A stretch of DNA of 64,000 nt, taken from positions 54,643 to 118,642 of the IMG/VR virus record IMGVR_UViG_3300023172_000011. One strand, given 5' to 3'. How positions within the stretch are numbered: the first letter of the stretch is position 1; every line of letters begins with the position of its first letter. The notes below the pieces were generated by a model, which was not told the DNA's origin, searched no databases, and saw only the letters and a list, made by a program, of their open reading frames with translations. Shown here piece after piece: positions 53,995 to 60,793 of the stretch. A program made the translations under genes and the position numbers. Source of the DNA: a virus.

Positions 53995-55163
53995 TTAGTA
54001 TCTACATACATTTGTACCTCAGAAGGAAAATATGAAACATCATGTGATATCATAATATTAACTAATCCCTCGAAGGAAGTTTTAGGCGTCCATCCTAATT
54101 GCGTTCTAGCCTTACTAGAATCACCTCTTAGGTAATCAACTTCTGCCGGTCGATAAAATGCTGGGTCTTGAACTACAAAATGTTCCCAATTGTTAATACC
54201 AACCAGTTTAAATGCTACGTCTAAGAACTCGCGAATAGTATGAGTCTCGCCGGTGCAAATGACATAATCATCAGCAGCTTCCTGCTGAAGCATCATCCAC
54301 ATGGCTTCCACATAATCTCCTGCATACCCCCAATCTCTCGATGCTTCTAAGTTGCCTAGACGTAGCTTTGGAAATTTATATCCATTTATAATGATATTGT
54401 CATTATCATAACTAGCTTTACTTTGAGGCGATATTGGACTTACAGCCCTATTAGACCATCTAAGAAATTCACCAATCCATTTTGTAATTTTTCTAGTGAC
54501 GAATGTCTCTCCTCGTCGCTCTCCTTCATGATTAAATAAGATACCGGCACTGGCATGTAATCCACATGCTTCACGATATAACCTGACTGCTTCATGAGCT
54601 GCACACTTAGCAATAGCGTATGGACTTTGTGGTAGGAATTTTGTGTCTTCGTTTTGACATTTTAAATGTGTCAATACAGTATTTCCATTTTCATTTTCGT
54701 AACTATAATCTATATAGTCATAATTCTTGCCAAACATTTCACTAGAACTTGCCTGATAAAATTTAACCTTATACTTATCAAGATTTAAATCTATGATAGC
54801 CTGTAAAAGATTAAGGCATCCCTTGCCTGTTATATCCCAAGTTAATCCGGGCTGCTTGAATGATACGGCAACGTGTGATTGTGCGGCGAGATTATATATT
54901 TCAGTGCCATACGTAGCATTTTTAGCAAGAACACTAATGACGCTAGAATAGTCTGTAATATCGCCATCGACTATCTTAAAATTTGGATTATTAATATGAG
55001 AGATTCTCTGAGTGTTGTCAGTAGAAGATCTACGGCTAACACCAACTACTTTGTAGTTCTTTTCAAGTAAAAGATCAGCTAGATGTGATCCATCCTGACC
55101 AGTTACCCCAAAGATAATTGCAGTTTTTTCCTTCTTACAAACACAGTTTCCTTTACAAGTCAT
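53991..55163 (-). CDS. gmd: GDP-mannose 4,6-dehydratase
   Basis: A 390-residue short-chain dehydrogenase that converts GDP-mannose to GDP-4-keto-6-deoxymannose, the entry to fucose, rhamnose, perosamine and similar sugars. The NAD(P) loop is GVTGQDGSHLADLLLEK (about residues 19-35), the Thr/Ser-Glu site SSSEMFG, and YAIAKCAAHEAVRLYREACG holds the catalytic Tyr-x3-Lys. The residues ILFNHEGERRGETFVTRKIT are typical of GMD. A short Cys-containing lead (KGNCVCKKEK) precedes the enzyme. It is coded in the late operon just before the nuclease genes, and connects the glycosyltransferase sets on both strands. Confidence 0.9.
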   Translation of the reverse strand: MTCKGNCVCKKEKTAIIFGVTGQDGSHLADLLLEKNYKVVGVSRRSSTDNTQRISHINNPNFKIVDGDITDYSSVISVLAKNATYGTEIYNLAAQSHVAVSFKQPGLTWDITGKGCLNLLQAIIDLNLDKYKVKFYQASSSEMFGKNYDYIDYSYENENGNTVLTHLKCQNEDTKFLPQSPYAIAKCAAHEAVRLYREACGLHASAGILFNHEGERRGETFVTRKITKWIGEFLRWSNRAVSPISPQSKASYDNDNIIINGYKFPKLRLGNLEASRDWGYAGDYVEAMWMMLQQEAADDYVICTGETHTIREFLDVAFKLVGINNWEHFVVQDPAFYRPAEVDYLRGDSSKARTQLGWTPKTSFEGLVNIMISHDVSYFPSEVQMYVDTK

Positions 55164-55170
55164 ATTTTCC

Positions 55171-55962
55171 TCATTTTACAGTATCTGGAGTTAAAAATGG
55201 CATATCAATTGTCCCATCGTCATAAGTATGATAATCAGATAGGCGTTCCTTTTCCTTTTCCATAGCGAGACGCATCTTTTCTAATGCTTTACCTTCATTC
55301 TCGTAGAAGTCAGGATCACGTAGAATCTGATTCACTAAAGAAGCAAGTGTCTTCTTGTTATTCTCTAGCTTCTCGATACGTTGCTCACGGGTTGCTTTTA
55401 AGTCCTTATATAGCCCCGCTTTTTTAGTTTGTAAATCTTTGAACTCGCGTGATAGCGATTCCTTAGCCGCTCGCAAACTAGCAATATGTCTTTCTAAGTT
55501 AAAGATCATTTCCTTATCTTGCTGGTCACTATCCCGAGTTTTTTCTAGCTCAATTTCCCCCTCAAGTACACGAACACGTTCTGCGGATTCATTTTGTTCT
55601 CTTAGGGCACGATTCATGAGAACTTCCAGCTTGATTAAGTCAACAACCTGAAGTTCTTCTGTCGCCATGACATCTTTACGAAATTGGGCAATAATTTGTT
55701 TCCAGTGATATAAAAATAGCTCAAGTTCATCATCAGAGAACTGAGCCTTGAGTTCCCGCCAATATGGTCGGGATTTAATATCATATTCTGCTTGAACAGC
55801 AAAGGCTTCGTGCTTATTAAAAGACTTGCCTATCTTTTTTAAATGCTTCTCGACAGACTCAACAGATCTACCAAGGTTTTCCGCGATTTTTTCGGGACTT
55901 AGATTTTCAGCATTTGCTTCAATATAATCCCACTCATCTTTGCTTAATCTACCAATCTTCAC
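55171..55962 (-). CDS. Candidate terminase small subunit
   Basis: A 263-residue protein with an N-terminal helix-turn-helix (LSPEKIAENLGRSVESVEKHL) and a long coiled coil (residues 115-230, rich in E/K/Q/R). The C-terminus ends in a short acidic stretch (TYDDGTIDMPFLTPDTVK). DNA-binding head plus oligomerising coil is the small-terminase plan, and it lies upstream of terL in the same operon. It overlaps the sigma-like gene by 14 bases. A different DNA-binding coiled-coil protein remains possible. Confidence 0.5.
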   Translation of the reverse strand: MKIGRLSKDEWDYIEANAENLSPEKIAENLGRSVESVEKHLKKIGKSFNKHEAFAVQAEYDIKSRPYWRELKAQFSDDELELFLYHWKQIIAQFRKDVMATEELQVVDLIKLEVLMNRALREQNESAERVRVLEGEIELEKTRDSDQQDKEMIFNLERHIASLRAAKESLSREFKDLQTKKAGLYKDLKATREQRIEKLENNKKTLASLVNQILRDPDFYENEGKALEKMRLAMEKEKERLSDYHTYDDGTIDMPFLTPDTVK

Positions 55963-56446
55963 CTAATATCTCCTTAACGCGGTCAAATAGTGCTTGCTTC
56001 TTAGAGGATGAGATTGCCACGCCATTTGCTAAGCGGTGGAAGTTATTCCTCATAGATGGACTTAGCTCGTCCATAATCTGCTCTAAGGCTTCAGCGGTGG
56101 ATAACTTATCAAGGATATTATCTTCATAGTAAATATTAGGAGACCCATAGCTTTTTAAATCCATCAGGTTCTTTTTGCTGTCATTTAATTCCTGATGTTT
56201 TTCAGATTGTATCGAACTGCGGGAATATTTATCCCGAATTAGGGTCTTTAATCTGTTTGATAAGTGTTTTGAAATAAAATTCTCAAAAGGACGCGATTCG
56301 TCGTATTTTTCGAGTGCTTCGCAGCATATAATATATGACTCTTGTTTGATGTCTTCAAGCTCAAAGTAGCTAAAGACATATCTAGGAGCGATTCTGTTGA
56401 TTACCTTTAGAATCGTTTCCTTTTGCTGAGGGCTTGGTTGTAGCAT
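55949..56446 (-). CDS. Sigma-factor-like protein
   Basis: A 165-residue protein resembling sigma-70 region 2: ELEDIKQESYIICCEALEKY, then DESRPFENFISKHLSNRL, are the helices that bind the core polymerase and the -10 DNA. A shorter C-terminal segment (SPSMRNNFHRLANGVAISSS) takes the place of a region-4-like helix-turn-helix, without a convincing full HTH. It would direct polymerase to phage promoters; the -10-like late motifs of this window fit such a role. The gene stands second in the late operon. Confidence 0.65.
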   Translation of the reverse strand: MLQPSPQQKETILKVINRIAPRYVFSYFELEDIKQESYIICCEALEKYDESRPFENFISKHLSNRLKTLIRDKYSRSSIQSEKHQELNDSKKNLMDLKSYGSPNIYYEDNILDKLSTAEALEQIMDELSPSMRNNFHRLANGVAISSSKKQALFDRVKEILGEDW

Positions 56447-56537
56447 TTTTTAAAATTTCTAAAGCGTTAGATGGATCAGGTATAGCTAATTCTTTTTCCG
56501 CTGCTGTAGCGATGCCACTCTCTGCTATAATTTTCAT
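56382..56537 (-). CDS. 51-residue first ORF of the late operon
   Basis: The ORF starts MKIIAESGIATAAEKELAIP and ends TTKPSAKGNDSKGNQQNRS. A good ribosome site (GGAGAG) lies about eight bases before the ATG. It overlaps the sigma-like gene start by 65 bases in another frame. No family. The ribosome site and its place after the promoter-like box make it a likely real leader gene. Confidence 0.5.
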   Translation of the reverse strand: MKIIAESGIATAAEKELAIPDPSNALEILKNATTKPSAKGNDSKGNQQNRS

Positions 56538-56575
56538 TACTTATCTCTCCGTGTAAAAAAGAAGCTCATATCTAC

Positions 56576-56587
56576 ATTATACCCCGC
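56576..56587 (-). promoter_or_regulatory. Late-operon promoter candidate
   Basis: The minus strand reads GCGGGGTATAAT, matching the late motif in its GGxGTATA core and also a consensus -10. It lies 39 bases before the first late ORF; no TTGACA-type -35 is found at 16-18 bases. On the other strand the same DNA lies directly before the HNH gene at 56600, so this is the divergence point. Confidence 0.5.
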
Positions 56588-56599
56588 AGAAAGTTTAAA

Positions 56600-57022
56600 A
56601 TGTTAGAAATTAAGTTAAATGGCGTAAATGCCGCAGGAAAATTTGCAAAAGTTAGCACTTCTGACTATGAAATGGTTATGAGACATAGTTGGTACTATCG
56701 GGATGGATATGCCCTCGCAAAAATTAGAGGCCGCGAAATCAGAATGCACCGCTACATTATGGATGTCCGCGATCCGGATATGATTGTGGACCATATTGAT
56801 CACAATAGATTAAACAATACCCGCGAGAATCTAAGAATCGTCACTTATTTAGAGAATGCTAATAACCGCGAAGATAATGTCTTTCTGGAATGTTTTGGCG
56901 AAAAGAAAACAATTTCAGAATGGAGCCGCGATGACAGGTGCTTAGTAGGCTACGATGTACTAAGAGGCAGACTCAACAAAGGCGTTCCAACATGGGCTGC
57001 AATATTAGCTCCAATTGAGTGA
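56600..57022 (+). CDS. HNH endonuclease with C-terminal EWxRD domain
   Basis: A 140-residue homing-type nuclease. EIRMHRYIMDVRDPDMIVDH, then IDHNRLNNTRENLRIV, form the HNH_3 motif (H, N and H residues). The last 40 residues (CFGEKKTISEWSRDD, then YDVLRGRLNKGVPTWAAI) form an accessory DNA-binding module seen in phage HNH proteins. It is the only gene in this junction that faces right and lacks its own sigma-70 promoter. A free-standing mobile gene is likely. It starts with ATG after a weak purine-rich stretch. Confidence 0.8.
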   Translation: MLEIKLNGVNAAGKFAKVSTSDYEMVMRHSWYYRDGYALAKIRGREIRMHRYIMDVRDPDMIVDHIDHNRLNNTRENLRIVTYLENANNREDNVFLECFGEKKTISEWSRDDRCLVGYDVLRGRLNKGVPTWAAILAPIE

Positions 57023-57180
57023 CAGTGTACGGGCGATACACTTTAAGTTAATTGTGTGAATTGTGAATAAACCCCCCCGCCGCTGGAATCCCAGAAAACC
57101 CACTTTCGAATTCAACAAAAAACCCCCCCAACAATTCCGAAAAAATTTTTTTTTCTTGTGGGATTTTGTGTAGAGTTGCG
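57023..57180 (+). other. Non-coding stretch with C-tracts and inverted repeat
   Basis: Directly after the HNH stop there is a hairpin AGTGTA-CGGGCGA-TACACT (57024-57042) without a T run. Further on there are two runs of seven or more C (near 57066 and 57113) and a T9-type run (near 57145) that resembles a T-rich run at 59178. No coding sequence is convincing. Confidence 0.6.
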
Positions 57181-57210
57181 TTGACGAATGCCGATAATAT
57201 ATGATAGAAT
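57181..57210 (+). promoter_or_regulatory. Early promoter P1
   Basis: TTGACG and TAGAAT are 18 bases apart with CCGATA in the spacer. It serves the 57248 gene. Confidence 0.8.
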
Positions 57211-57247
57211 GCACACACACGAACAACACTTTTCAAGGGGTTTCAAA

Positions 57248-57454
57248 ATGGATGACGGTCTTCTGCTGGTGGTGATGGAGCAAGAACAGATTCAGGTTGA
57301 TCGGGAACGCGAATTCGCAATGCTGGCTGATATCGCTCGCTTTGATGAAGATCAAGCAGAAGCGGAGCGACGAAGATTCTTCCCGATCTCCCGGAAGGAA
57401 CGACGATTCCGGCCTGATGCTTTTCTGGAAATTTCTGAGAATCCGCCCTTCTGA
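57248..57454 (+). CDS. Small acidic-basic helical protein
   Basis: A 68-residue protein. The start is set at the ATG that follows AAGGGG, 38 bases after the -10; an upstream in-frame ATG lies inside the promoter. It begins MDDGLLLVVMEQEQIQVDRE and is helical, with a basic C-terminal third (RRRFFPISRKERRFRP). Function unknown. As with other early phage genes, it may act on a host process; that is inference. Confidence 0.6.
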   Translation: MDDGLLLVVMEQEQIQVDREREFAMLADIARFDEDQAEAERRRFFPISRKERRFRPDAFLEISENPPF

Positions 57455-57467
57455 GTAAAGATTGGCG

Positions 57468-57496
57468 TTGACTTTTGCCGATAAATATTGTAGAAT
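57468..57496 (+). promoter_or_regulatory. Early promoter P2
   Basis: TTGACT and TAGAAT are 17 bases apart, with TTTGCCGATA after the -35. It serves the 57534 gene. Confidence 0.85.
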
Positions 57497-57533
57497 ACAT
57501 GTGTCAAGTTTGTTTCTTTGTTGGAGAGTTTGA

Positions 57534-57776
57534 ATGAGTTCCTCAAGTTACCGTCGAATCCCGTTCGCTGAAGTACTCGAAGGCCGAAACGGTCTGAATA
57601 CTTTGGTGTCCCTGCCTGATGGCCGTTATGCTGTGACGCAGGGGCATAGCGTGACAAGTGTTGGAGTCTATGACTCAAACATTTTCGACACGCTGGAAGC
57701 TGCCCGTTCGCATTGGGATCGAAGAGAACTCGATATCCAGAGTTATTTCGCAAGATATGGAACGGCTCTTGACTGA
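57534..57776 (+). CDS. Small early protein
   Basis: An 80-residue protein starting MSSSSYRRIPFAEVLEGRNG with GGAG eight bases upstream of its ATG. It has a short beta hairpin (RYAVTQGHSVTSVGVYDSN) and a C-terminal helix with basic and acidic residues. No family recognised. Confidence 0.65.
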   Translation: MSSSSYRRIPFAEVLEGRNGLNTLVSLPDGRYAVTQGHSVTSVGVYDSNIFDTLEAARSHWDRRELDIQSYFARYGTALD

Positions 57777-57792
57777 GCCGCTCCTATTCTTA

Positions 57793-57820
57793 TTTACTTT
57801 TCTTCCGATCTATGTATAAT
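57793..57820 (+). promoter_or_regulatory. Early promoter P3
   Basis: TTTACT and TATAAT are 16 bases apart with a partial CCGAT spacer motif. Confidence 0.7.
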
Positions 57821-57853
57821 AGAAATATAACAAACACTCAACAAGGAAAAAAA

Positions 57854-58045
57854 ATGATTTTCAACGAACACTCATCAGCGACCATAAGAGTTAACCAGTT
57901 CACCGGAAACAGAACAATTTCCAATGGTCCACAGTATCCGGCACACGTAAACAAGTCGGAAGAGAATAACGACTTGAAAGAATGGTGCGACTCACTTCCG
58001 TGGTATATTAAAAAAGAAATCAAAAAATCTCGTGGAATTCAGTAG
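57854..58045 (+). CDS. Small early protein
   Basis: A 63-residue protein starting MIFNEHSSATIRVNQFTGNR after AAGGA. The upstream in-frame ATG lies in the -10 and is not used. The C-terminal half is helical and basic (EWCDSLPWYIKKEIKKSRGI). No family. Confidence 0.6.
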   Translation: MIFNEHSSATIRVNQFTGNRTISNGPQYPAHVNKSEENNDLKEWCDSLPWYIKKEIKKSRGIQ

Positions 58046-58069
58046 GGCAGCAGCAGCATAGGAACATAC

Positions 58070-58180
58070 ATGGCTACAGTAATGTACAGTACAGCAGATA
58101 TGATCGTTATCACTCTCATGTGTACAGCATGGTTCGGATGTACAACTTGGGTATTTACAAAATTATGGAAAGTGGAATAA
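58070..58180 (+). CDS. Tiny membrane protein 1
   Basis: A 36-residue protein with one predicted membrane helix (MIVITLMCTAWFGCTTWVF) and a short basic end. AGGA lies six bases before the ATG. It shares the motif GCT-x-WVF-K with the next ORF, so the two are probably a duplicated pair. Role unknown; such small phage membrane proteins often target host membrane processes. Confidence 0.55.
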   Translation: MATVMYSTADMIVITLMCTAWFGCTTWVFTKLWKVE

Positions 58181-58181
58181 A

Positions 58182-58295
58182 ATGCTAGAATTAAATGACT
58201 TAGGTATAGCGGTGTTCGCTTGTTCACTTGTTTCCAATGTGGTGTTGGGGTGTACAGTCACGATTTGGGTATTCGAGAAAAGCCTAAATAAATGA
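58182..58295 (+). CDS. Tiny membrane protein 2
   Basis: A 37-residue protein, one base after the previous stop, with a membrane helix (LGIAVFACSLVSNVVLG) and the GCTVTIWVFEK end that mirrors its neighbour. A GTGGA ribosome site precedes it. Confidence 0.55.
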   Translation: MLELNDLGIAVFACSLVSNVVLGCTVTIWVFEKSLNK

Positions 58296-58330
58296 TGTTT
58301 GAAATCTTGCGGATTCTCTCAAGAGTCCGC

Positions 58331-58359
58331 TTGATTTCTGCCGATAATGTATATAGAAT
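58331..58359 (+). promoter_or_regulatory. Early promoter P4
   Basis: TTGATT and TAGAAT are 17 bases apart with GCCGATA. A 9-bp hairpin GCGGA...TCCGC lies just upstream (about 58312-58331). Confidence 0.75.
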
Positions 58360-58398
58360 ACACGAAAGACACAAATGAACTTTTTTGGAGATGTAGAG

Positions 58399-58626
58399 AT
58401 GAACAACCTGCTGAACAAGATCAACGCTCAAACGAAGTTCTCAAACGGGTACACAGCTTCAGTTGTGTACTTTCCAGAAACTGACGAGCATGAAGTTGCA
58501 ATACTGTACAAGGGAAAGCTGGTGTATGATACGCCAGTAACCACCGACGTTGTTCGCTGTTCTTCGGCTCATGAGGCTTTTGAAATTGTTTCCAAAATTA
58601 TGATGCTTCCGAAAAGGAACGCTTGA
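58399..58626 (+). CDS. Small early protein
   Basis: A 75-residue protein starting MNNLLNKINAQTKFSNGYTA, placed at the ATG eight bases after GGAG; an upstream ATG would be only weakly served. It has a beta core (EHEVAILYKGKLVYDTPVTT) and a C-terminal helix. No family. The stop codon forms part of the next promoter's -35. Confidence 0.6.
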   Translation: MNNLLNKINAQTKFSNGYTASVVYFPETDEHEVAILYKGKLVYDTPVTTDVVRCSSAHEAFEIVSKIMMLPKRNA

Positions 58627-58650
58627 CATTGCGTTTCTGGATTGTATAAT
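58623..58650 (+). promoter_or_regulatory. Early promoter P5
   Basis: TTGACA and TATAAT are 16 bases apart; the -35 contains the TGA stop of the preceding gene. No CCGATA in this spacer. Confidence 0.8.
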
Positions 58651-58685
58651 ATAGAAAATCAATCACCTTGTTTTGTGGAGTTGAG

Positions 58686-58808
58686 ATGAGCAGCTTCGAC
58701 GTTCAGGTTCAGAGTGACGAATTCGCGACAGACCATGAGGAATTTCTGGCGTTGCTGGAAATGCTCGCTAATGAGGATCAGGAGGAGTCAGAGAATGCTG
58801 ATGAGTAA
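58686..58808 (+). CDS. Small acidic protein
   Basis: A 40-residue protein (MSSFDVQVQSDEFATDHEEF ...) with 14 acidic residues and only one basic residue (a His), preceded by GGAG. It overlaps the next ORF by 14 bases. A nucleic-acid mimic is conceivable from the charge alone. Confidence 0.55.
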   Translation: MSSFDVQVQSDEFATDHEEFLALLEMLANEDQEESENADE

Positions 58809-58989
58809 AATATATTGCAAAGTACTAAGGCCATCAACGGGATCTGAATTAAGTGTTGAGATCCCGGAAGATATAGTTCGTGAAGTTAATGCAATGCAGG
58901 ATGCTGCAACAGCCTGTGATTGGATTGGTGAAGAATTTAATTGGCAATTCGTTCCGCTTAAATTTTACAAGGAAAAAGATAATGAGTAA
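58795..58989 (+). CDS. Small early protein
   Basis: A 64-residue protein starting MLMSKIYCKVLRPSTGSELS; ATG at 58795 is favoured by the GGAGGAG just upstream, ATG at 58801 being an alternative. It has a beta lead and two helices (EDIVREVNAMQDAATACDWI). No family. It overlaps its neighbours on both sides. Confidence 0.6.
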   Translation: MLMSKIYCKVLRPSTGSELSVEIPEDIVREVNAMQDAATACDWIGEEFNWQFVPLKFYKEKDNE

Positions 58990-59065
58990 GTCAGAAGCTA
59001 AGTTAATTATAGGTGCTCACTTATTAGGGTGGGCCGTTGCTGCTGTATTATATTATTATATATAA
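58982..59065 (+). CDS. Tiny membrane protein 3
   Basis: A 27-residue protein with one membrane helix (AKLIIGAHLLGWAVAAVLYY) and an N-terminal MSKSE. It overlaps the previous gene's end by eight bases. It is the last gene before the hairpin repeat. Confidence 0.55.
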   Translation: MSKSEAKLIIGAHLLGWAVAAVLYYYI

Positions 59066-59076
59066 GTAGCCGCCAC

Positions 59077-59099
59077 GAGTCGCCCTTGGAGGGCGGCTC
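59077..59099 (+). repeat. Hairpin repeat copy 1
   Basis: GAGTCGCCC-TTGGA-GGGCGGCTC forms a 9-bp stem with one T-G pair, followed by AAAAAT. The flanking pattern (AGCCGCCAC before, CGCAAAACTCGGGAAATTCT about 20 bases after) recurs in the other copies. It lacks a T run on either strand, so it is not a standard terminator. Confidence 0.85.
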
Positions 59100-59210
59100 A
59101 AAAATACTGTCAACAGCAAAATACGCAAAACTCGGGAAATTCTCTAAAAAAAGAGGGAAATCATTTGGGGAAAATCTTTTTTTTCTTGCGGAATTTTATG
59201 CAGAAGCCTA

Positions 59211-59238
59211 TTGACTTTCGACGATAATAAAGTATAAT
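59211..59238 (+). promoter_or_regulatory. Early promoter P6
   Basis: TTGACT and TATAAT are 16 bases apart with GACGATA after the -35. Confidence 0.85.
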
Positions 59239-59280
59239 ACATCCATAACAAATCACAAACCACTTCAAAGGATTTTCAAA

Positions 59281-59439
59281 ATGAACAACTCATTCGACGA
59301 CATTCAATGTGAAGAAGTTTTCGCTGACGATTTCTATGATATCCGCGAGGATGACGGACAGCCTACCGAGTACGAGGAGTGGCAGGATGTATACGGTGGT
59401 GACGATTGGGATCACGGGCAATTCGACGATTGCTTCTAA
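59281..59439 (+). CDS. Very acidic small protein
   Basis: A 52-residue protein starting MNNSFDDIQCEEVFADDFYD with AAAGGA upstream. I count 19 Asp/Glu and a single Arg, an extreme charge that resembles DNA-mimic inhibitors. A strong own promoter suggests high early expression. No homology is claimed. Confidence 0.6.
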   Translation: MNNSFDDIQCEEVFADDFYDIREDDGQPTEYEEWQDVYGGDDWDHGQFDDCF

Positions 59440-59448
59440 TCAGTCCGC

Positions 59449-59477
59449 TTGACACTCTCCCGGCTTTCGGGTACAAT
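59449..59477 (+). promoter_or_regulatory. Early promoter P7
   Basis: TTGACA and TACAAT are 17 bases apart; the CCGATA motif is absent. The start CCGCTTGACA matches that of P10. Confidence 0.75.
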
Positions 59478-59513
59478 CCTCGAAACGGTTTTTTTCTTTC
59501 TTTGGAGTTTGCT

Positions 59514-59933
59514 ATGACTGACCCATCCCTGCCCTATCTCGGATTCGCCAACATTCAGGAATTGGCGGAAGATACTCAAATGCTTCTGTTGGATTCTTTC
59601 GTGGTTCCCAATTCGTGGGTTCCGGAACGATACCGGATTTACAAAGGTTCTGAAGTGAACGATTACTGCCCGGACGGTTCCGAGCATGATGACGATGACC
59701 ATGACGCATGGGCCACCCGTCAGATTCAAGGCCCATCGCTGGCACAGGTACTCCGGAAGTACAACGCGGAAGTAGCGGAATCCGTCGCCGCTTATGACCA
59801 TGCTGTAGAGCGTGATCGTCGCATTGAGTTATATCGTGCTCAGATGGAATCCGGTTCTGAGTCGATTGATTATGAACCTTATGTTGTGGATGCTAAATCC
59901 ACTGGTCGTCCTAACGCATTATTCGGGGAATGA
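59514..59933 (+). CDS. Early protein, acidic helical
   Basis: A 139-residue protein starting MTDPSLPYLGFANIQELAED with GGAG eight bases upstream of the ATG; an in-frame upstream extension lies in the promoter and is rejected. It has an acidic run (SEHDDDDHDAWATRQ) and a helix rich in Glu/Arg (AVERDRRIELYRAQMESGSE). No family recognised. Confidence 0.6.
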   Translation: MTDPSLPYLGFANIQELAEDTQMLLLDSFVVPNSWVPERYRIYKGSEVNDYCPDGSEHDDDDHDAWATRQIQGPSLAQVLRKYNAEVAESVAAYDHAVERDRRIELYRAQMESGSESIDYEPYVVDAKSTGRPNALFGE

Positions 59934-59939
59934 TTAGTT

Positions 59940-60143
59940 ATGTTTTTACGCGATCTCGCTCAGCGTAAGTTTGATAAGATGCCAAATGATATGGCATTAA
60001 GTGACCGCATATATAAATCGGGCTGGTGCTCTGCTGGTGAGTGGATTTGCTGTAGCTGCGGAAGGATGTATGGTAAGAACTTAAAAGGCGAATCGCCGTT
60101 CTTATTGGTCCGTCAGCATTCTAATATGTGCAAACCTAATTAG
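59940..60143 (+). CDS. Small zinc-finger-like protein
   Basis: A 67-residue basic protein with WICCSCGRMYGKNLKG ... LLVRQHSNMC, a CxxC plus H and C that resembles a zinc finger. It follows the previous stop by six bases. It may bind DNA, RNA or a host protein. Confidence 0.6.
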   Translation: MFLRDLAQRKFDKMPNDMALSDRIYKSGWCSAGEWICCSCGRMYGKNLKGESPFLLVRQHSNMCKPN

Positions 60144-60162
60144 CTTGATAAGGATTTTAAGA

Positions 60163-60348
60163 ATGTATGAAGTTGTTTTCAAAGGTTGTAAGGCTGGTGC
60201 GATTGGCACTCGTTATGAAATTAAGGCGTGGGTTAAGAACAACCCCGAAACTAATGAAATGGATGTACGTCGTGAGTTAGCTAATAAGTATGACCACGTT
60301 TCACAACTTAGATTAGCAAAACCTAAGTATAAGCATTTTATGGTTTAA
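60163..60348 (+). CDS. Small basic early protein
   Basis: A 61-residue protein starting MYEVVFKGCKAGAIGTRYEI; ATG chosen since AAGGA is eight bases upstream. It has a beta core and a C-terminal basic tail (LRLAKPKYKHFMV). No family. Confidence 0.6.
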   Translation: MYEVVFKGCKAGAIGTRYEIKAWVKNNPETNEMDVRRELANKYDHVSQLRLAKPKYKHFMV

Positions 60349-60364
60349 TTAATTAAGCCGCGAC

Positions 60365-60387
60365 GAGTCGCCCATTCAGGGCGGCTC
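60365..60387 (+). repeat. Hairpin repeat copy 2
   Basis: GAGTCGCCC-ATTCA-GGGCGGCTC, then AAAAAT; same loop as copy 4. TTAATTAATTAAG precedes the module and CGCAAAACTCGGGAGATTCT follows it. Confidence 0.85.
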
Positions 60388-60488
60388 AAAAATATTGTCA
60401 ATAGCAAAATTCGCAAAACTCGGGAGATTCTCTAAAATAAAAGGGGGAATACTTGGGAAAAAGTTTCAGGATTTTATTCACAAGGGTC

Positions 60489-60516
60489 TTGACTTTTGCC
60501 GATAATATAGTATAAT
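60489..60516 (+). promoter_or_regulatory. Early promoter P8
   Basis: TTGACT and TATAAT are 16 bases apart with TTTGCCGATA, the purest copy of the early motif. Confidence 0.9.
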
Positions 60517-60562
60517 ACATTCGTGAGGTTTGAGTTTCTTCTCTTTCTGGAGCTTGGTTGAA

Positions 60563-60793
60563 ATGAGTGTCGCACATTATGCGTTCCCCGGCGGTTATCC
60601 GCTTTTCTATTATATCGAGTCTGATGATGGCAGGTTTCATTCTTGCCCGTCTTGCGTGAATCAAAATCGTATTGGGAAGAATGTTGATTGCTGCAAGGCA
60701 TATATCAACTATGAAGATGACACGCTTTATTGTGAAGTGTGTGAGAAGCAAATCGAATCCGCTTATGGAGAAGATAATAGTGTGGAATCATGA
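60563..60793 (+). CDS. Small zinc-ribbon protein
   Basis: A 76-residue protein starting MSVAHYAFPGGYPLFYYIES; the ATG lies just after GGAGCTTGG. HSCPSCVNQNRIGKNVDCCK and TLYCEVCEKQ give two CxxC pairs plus a CC, like a zinc ribbon. It overlaps the next ORF by 14 bases. Confidence 0.65.
   Translation: MSVAHYAFPGGYPLFYYIESDDGRFHSCPSCVNQNRIGKNVDCCKAYINYEDDTLYCEVCEKQIESAYGEDNSVES

Noticed and set aside
57005-57236. Two minus-strand ORFs across the C-tract region
   Set aside because: They consist of low-complexity sequence from the poly-C and poly-T runs and lie over the early promoter P1.
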